A stretch of DNA of 40,056 nucleotides, from NCBI GenBank assembly GCA_033558025.1, contig JAUCEF010000148.1:1-40056 (forward strand), written 5' to 3'. The position numbers and the translations under genes are program-made. Source of the stretch: Phytophthora sp. 'mugwort' (taxonomy: Eukaryota; Oomycota; Peronosporomycetes; Peronosporales; Peronosporaceae). Positions within the stretch are counted from its first letter, which is position 1. Every line of letters begins with the position of its first letter. The notes beneath the pieces are model-generated. The model made no database searches, was not told the origin of the DNA, and saw only the letters and a program-made list of their open reading frames with translations. Of the stretch, positions 36,632 to 40,056 are shown one piece after another.

Positions 36632-36690
36632 TAAATTTATTTTCTTTAAATTATATGGAGATATTTCAATTTATAAAATAAATTTATTAT
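36570..36690. repeat. Direct repeat of the nad4L 3' end, 54 bp at 67-bp offset
   Basis: Bases 36570-36623 recur at 36637-36690. With the inverted nad4L on the other arm this makes a third, truncated nad4L 3' fragment inside the junction. The palindrome arms end at 36640 and restart at 36678, so the second repeat unit spans the spacer and the start of the next arm. Confidence 0.95.
36641..36677. other. 37-bp spacer at the nad4L side of the giant palindrome
   Basis: The only sequence at this end that is not palindromic between arms. It copies 36574-36610 within nad4L in the same direction. Palindrome centre is 36659. It could be a tiny single-copy region, a rearrangement scar, or the loop of a hairpin end. 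Confidence 0.9.
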
Positions 36691-36989
36691 AATGATAATA
36701 AATTTATTTTATAAATTGAAATATCTCCATATAATTTAAAGAAAATAATCATAATAGCTAATCCAATAGCTGATTCTGCTGCAGCTACTGTTAAAATTAA
36801 TAAAGAAAAAACTTGTCCTATTATATCATCAATTAAAACTGCAAAATAAATAAAATTTAAATTAATTGATAATAATAATAATTCAATAGACATTAAAATA
36901 ATAATAATATTCTGTCTATTTAAAATTATACCAAATAATCCAAGACAGAATAAAAAAAAAGTAAAAATAAAATGATTTAAAATATTCAT
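36687..36989 (-). CDS. nad4L: NADH dehydrogenase subunit 4L, intact copy
   Basis: Complete Nad4L of 100 residues, three membrane helices (about 3-20, 28-48, 58-80), membrane arm of complex I. Start M-N-I-L-N-H-F-I-F at 36987-36989 is preferred over an upstream TTG because it gives the family's usual 100 residues and does not run into nad1. Conserved E in the S-I-E-L motif and in A-A-A-E-S-A. Two bases after nad1. Confidence 0.98.
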   Translation of the reverse strand: MNILNHFIFTFFLFCLGLFGIILNRQNIIIILMSIELLLLSINLNFIYFAVLIDDIIGQVFSLLILTVAAAESAIGLAIMIIFFKLYGDISIYKINLLSL

Positions 36990-36991
36990 AA

Positions 36992-37972
36992 TTAAATTAA
37001 CCAATTAAAACTTATTAAAATACTTGCAGTATATAAAAACCAGGATAATGAAAAAGGTAGAAATACTTTCCAACCTAAACGCATTAATTGGTCATAACGA
37101 TATCGAGGTAAAATAGCTCGAGCAACTACAAATAAAACAACAAAAAAACAAATTTTAATACTAAACCAAAAAGATCCGGGTAAAAAATTAATACAATTTA
37201 TACTAAAAGGGAAAGGTGCTAACCAACCACCTAAAAATAAAATCGTAGTTAAACTACTCATTAATAACATATTAGCATATTCACCTAAAAAAAATAATGC
37301 AAAACCCATTGCAGAATATTCTACATTATAACCTGAAACTAATTCAGCTTCAGCTTCAGGTAAATCAAAGGGATGTCGATTTGTTTCTGCTAAACAAGAT
37401 ATAAAAAAAATTATAAAAATAGGAAAAAGAGGAAAACAATACCATACCGTTTTTTGTGCCCAAATAATAGAAATTAAATTTAAAGATTTTGCACAAACAA
37501 TTACTGAAAGAATTGAAAACCCAATAGTTAATTCATATGAAATCATTTGTGCTGTTGATCTTAAAGCCCCTAAAAACGAATATTTAGAATTACTTGACCA
37601 ACCACCTATAATAACACCGTATACACCTAAAGATGAAATTGCTATTAAATATAAAATACCAATATTTAATTCAGTAAAAAACATACCAAAACCTAAAGGT
37701 ATTATTGTCCAACTTAATAGACTTAAAAAAAAAGCTAAAATAGGTGCAAATATAAATAAAATTACATCAGCATTACTTGGTAAAATTGTTTCTTTTACGA
37801 ATAATTTAAGACCATCAGCTAATGGTTGTAATAATCCAAAAGTACCTACAACATTAGGTCCTCTTCTTCTTTGAATAGAAGCTAATATTTTACGTTCAAC
37901 TAAAGTAAAATAAGCCACAGCAATTAATAAAGGTAATATGAAAATTAAAAATTTTAAAATTGTGTATATCAT
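36992..37972 (-). CDS. nad1: NADH dehydrogenase subunit 1, second copy
   Basis: Identical 326-residue protein to that at 35347-36327, with [15 protein letters not shown] and [15 protein letters not shown]. Full frame; its ATG shares bases with the nad11 stop. Confidence 0.99.
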   Translation of the reverse strand: MIYTILKFLIFILPLLIAVAYFTLVERKILASIQRRRGPNVVGTFGLLQPLADGLKLFVKETILPSNADVILFIFAPILAFFLSLLSWTIIPLGFGMFFTELNIGILYLIAISSLGVYGVIIGGWSSNSKYSFLGALRSTAQMISYELTIGFSILSVIVCAKSLNLISIIWAQKTVWYCFPLFPIFIIFFISCLAETNRHPFDLPEAEAELVSGYNVEYSAMGFALFFLGEYANMLLMSSLTTILFLGGWLAPFPFSINCINFLPGSFWFSIKICFFVVLFVVARAILPRYRYDQLMRLGWKVFLPFSLSWFLYTASILISFNWLI

Positions 37973-39971
37973 AATAATTTTGATTGATTTTTGAAAATTT
38001 TATTAGAATTAATCAATATTTTGAATATTGTTCTAATATATTTGTATAATAATTATTTTTAATTAATGAATCTAAAAAATTAATATTAATTTTAAAAATT
38101 TTTTATTAAAACTAAAATTATAAATAATTTTTATTTTTTTTTTTAATAAATAAGGTAAAATATCTTTAATTTTTAAAAAAGCTTCTGATTTAGATTGATT
38201 TTTATTTAATAAAAATTTATAAAGATTTCTATAAATTATAGAATCTTTACGTTGTTCTATATTTACATTTAAAATTTGTTCATTTTTTTGAATAAAACCT
38301 TCTAAATTAATATACATTCCATTTTTTTCTAAAAAAGTTAATCCAGGTAAAATTAGATTTGAATTTTGAGCATCTTTAGTAAAATGATGTCCTTGATAAA
38401 TAACAAAACTATTTTTAGTTATTTTTAATTTATTTTGTAAATTTGTATTAAATAAATAATATAATTTTGAATTATTTAACATATTTAATGATTTTGGAAA
38501 AGTAATTTCAAAAAATTAATTAAAGAAGTTTGAAAATTAAAGAAATTAATATTATGGTTAATAAATGATAAATTTTTTAATTTTGATAATAAAAAAAAAC
38601 CATTTTTTTGATTTAAAATATTACTACCTATAATAATTAAAGGTTTTTTTGCTTTTTTTAATTGTTTACAAAATACATGTTTTCCTAAAATAATATTTAT
38701 TAAAGTTTTAAAAGTTAATCCTAAATGTTTTACTGGATAAGTAAAATTAATTTTATTACCGATATATGCTATTTTAAAATTTCCTTTTTTTAAACGATTA
38801 ATTAAATGAATATTTAAAATAGAACCTTCTTGACGAATATCACTACCAATTATTAAACAAACATCAGATTCTTCAATAGATTTTAAAGTATTATTAAATA
38901 AAAAATTTGAAGCTAAATCAGAATTTATCTTAATTTGTCGATTTTTTAAAAATTGTTCATAATTTACATTTGAAATTCCTAATTTATTTAAATTTTTTTT
39001 TAATAAAAAAAGAGATTCTAAATCAGTTAAATCACCAATAATACTTTTAGCATTAAAACTATCTGTAATTATCAATTTTTTATTAATAATATTTAGAGCA
39101 TCTAACCAAGAAATCCTATGAAAATTGTTTTGATTATCTTTTAATAATGGATATTTTAATCGTTGATATTTTAAACTATCAAAAAAATATCTTGTTTTAT
39201 CTGATATCCATTCTTTATTAATATTAAAATTAGTTTTAGGTAAAATACGTATAATTTCATTATTAAAAATATCAATTTTAATATTTGAACCAATACTATC
39301 TAAAATAGCAATACCCTCTTTTTTTTTTAATTCCAAGAACGTGCTTTAAAAGTATAGGGTTTAGAAGTTAATGCACCAACAGGACATAAATCTACTAAAT
39401 TACCAGAAAATTCGGATTTAAAAATATTTGAAGAATAAAAATTAATTTCAGTTTTATTACCACGACCTGTTGTACCTAAACCGTCAATTCCACAAATTTC
39501 ATTAGCAAAACGTACACAACGTGTACAATGAATACATCTTGTCATAATTGTTTTAATAAAAGGACCACAATATTTATCTTCAACGCCACGTTTTTTAAAA
39601 AAAAAACGACTACGATCCGATCCAAAAATCATTGTTTGATCTTGTAAATCACATTCTGACGCTTGATCACAAATAGGACAATCTAATGGATGATTTATTA
39701 AAAGAAATTCTAATACACTTTCACGTGCTTTTTGTACTAAAGGAGTATTAGTAAATATTTTCATATTTGGTATTAAAGGCATTGCACATGAAGCTACAGG
39801 TTTAGGGGAATTTTCGATTTCAACTAAACACATACGACAATTACCGGCAATTTGTAAATTCTCTTGAAAACAGAATTTAGGGATTTGAATTTTAAAATTA
39901 TTACATGCTTGTAAAACTGTTAAATTTTTATTAACTTTTAATTCGATATTGTTAATATATATATTAATCAT
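37969..39971 (-). CDS. nad11: NADH dehydrogenase subunit 11, copy A (frameshifts in C-terminal part)
   Basis: Here the iron-sulfur domain is a clean 214-residue frame (39971-39327) with all twelve cluster ligands. The second domain is clean for 283 codons (39336-38485), in another frame. The boundary reads K-A-R-S-W-N-stop because a run has two Gs where a third G would join the two frames (window positions 509-511 show three). Further breaks: a missing T near 38508 and near 38090. Family proteins read straight through this boundary (A-R-x-W-E-L-K-K). Ends in TGA overlapping nad1. Confidence 0.95.
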
Positions 39972-40056
39972 TTTAATGATAAAAAATTAAATAAAATATA
40001 AATTTATTTTCACTAAAAAGATATATTTTATTTAAAATATATTATTATAGTAATAT
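38825..40056. repeat. Terminal redundancy with window start (1-1232)
   Basis: The last 1232 bases repeat the first 1232 in the same direction, differing only by a handful of homopolymer indels that cancel in length. This is what an untrimmed circular contig or a concatemer looks like; unit length 38824 bp. Confidence 0.96.

Larger units (their letters stand above)
17290..36640. repeat. Large inverted repeat, copy B (complete arm)
   Basis: Complete 19351-bp arm, reverse complement of copy A. It runs from the trnW side (17290) to the nad4L end (36640). No net length difference from copy A is seen up to about 29690. Single-base homopolymer differences are scattered in the outer part, where copy B keeps rpl2 and rps3 intact but has broken nad11, nad4L, the rps13 3' half and the tatC 5' end. 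Confidence 0.97.
36678..40056. repeat. Large inverted repeat, copy A (start of arm)
   Basis: Reverse complement of 33262-36640 around centre 36659. It carries nad4L, nad1 and nad11 on the minus strand and then runs into the same sequence as window positions 1-1232. It joins copy A if the window is circular. Confidence 0.96.

Noticed and set aside
1..40056. Bacterial endosymbiont or plastid origin
   Set aside because: nad11-nad1-nad4L with atp8, tatC, class II tRNA-Tyr, reduced S2 and S4, and no photosynthesis genes fit a protist mitochondrion; bacterial genomes this small with such rRNAs and gene spacing are not expected.

Overview
The window is mitochondrial DNA from a protist, most likely a stramenopile. 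The evidence is very A+T-rich sequence, standard code, bacterial-type ribosomal protein clusters, mitochondrion-encoded nad11, tatC and atp8, and 16 tRNA species packed between genes. An oomycete or a bigyran lineage would fit. No host is named by the sequence itself, and this placement is inference.

The dominant fact is architecture. The window is almost entirely one huge inverted repeat. Positions 1-17194 (copy A, continued at 36678-40056 as if wrapped) and 17290-36640 (copy B) are reverse complements. Only a 95-base spacer (17195-17289, beside trnW and the small rRNA) and a 37-base spacer (36641-36677, beside nad4L) separate them. The last 1232 bases repeat the first 1232, so the molecule or assembly closes on itself after about 38824 bp: two ~19.35 kb arms plus 132 bp of spacer.

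Layout of one arm, read from nad4L to trnW: nad4L, nad1 and nad11 (complex I); trnL(uag) and trnL(uaa); tatC (protein export), facing an rpl31-like gene; trnC; trnS(uga); rps11 and rps13, divergent from rpl2-rps19-rps3-rpl16; trnI/M(cau); an unassigned gene (orf222, weakly S1-like); atp8; trnK; trnA; rps14-rps8-rpl6-rps2-rps4; a hexapeptide-repeat gene (orf250); large rRNA; trnN-trnS-trnM-trnP-trnfM; rpl14-rpl5; trnG(gcc); an unknown acidic membrane-type orf; trnG(ucc); trnY; a ~360 bp gene-free region with tandem repeats, hairpins and a G7 tract; small rRNA; trnW.

The arm therefore carries mainly translation machinery (two rRNAs, 13 confident ribosomal proteins, tRNAs) with three complex I subunits, one ATP synthase subunit and one export subunit. 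cox1-3, cob, atp6, atp9, the other nad genes and tRNAs for at least D, E, F, H, Q, R, T and V are absent. This is therefore not a complete ordinary mitochondrial genome. It could be one chromosome of a divided genome, a linear chromosome with closed hairpin ends, a palindromic subgenomic molecule, or an assembly that lost a large single-copy region.

The two arms agree without net length change over ~12.4 kb (about 4800-17194 against 17290-29690). In the outer ~7 kb they differ by scattered single-base homopolymer indels that break different genes in different copies. These look like consensus errors rather than decay, and for nearly every gene at least one copy reads through each break.
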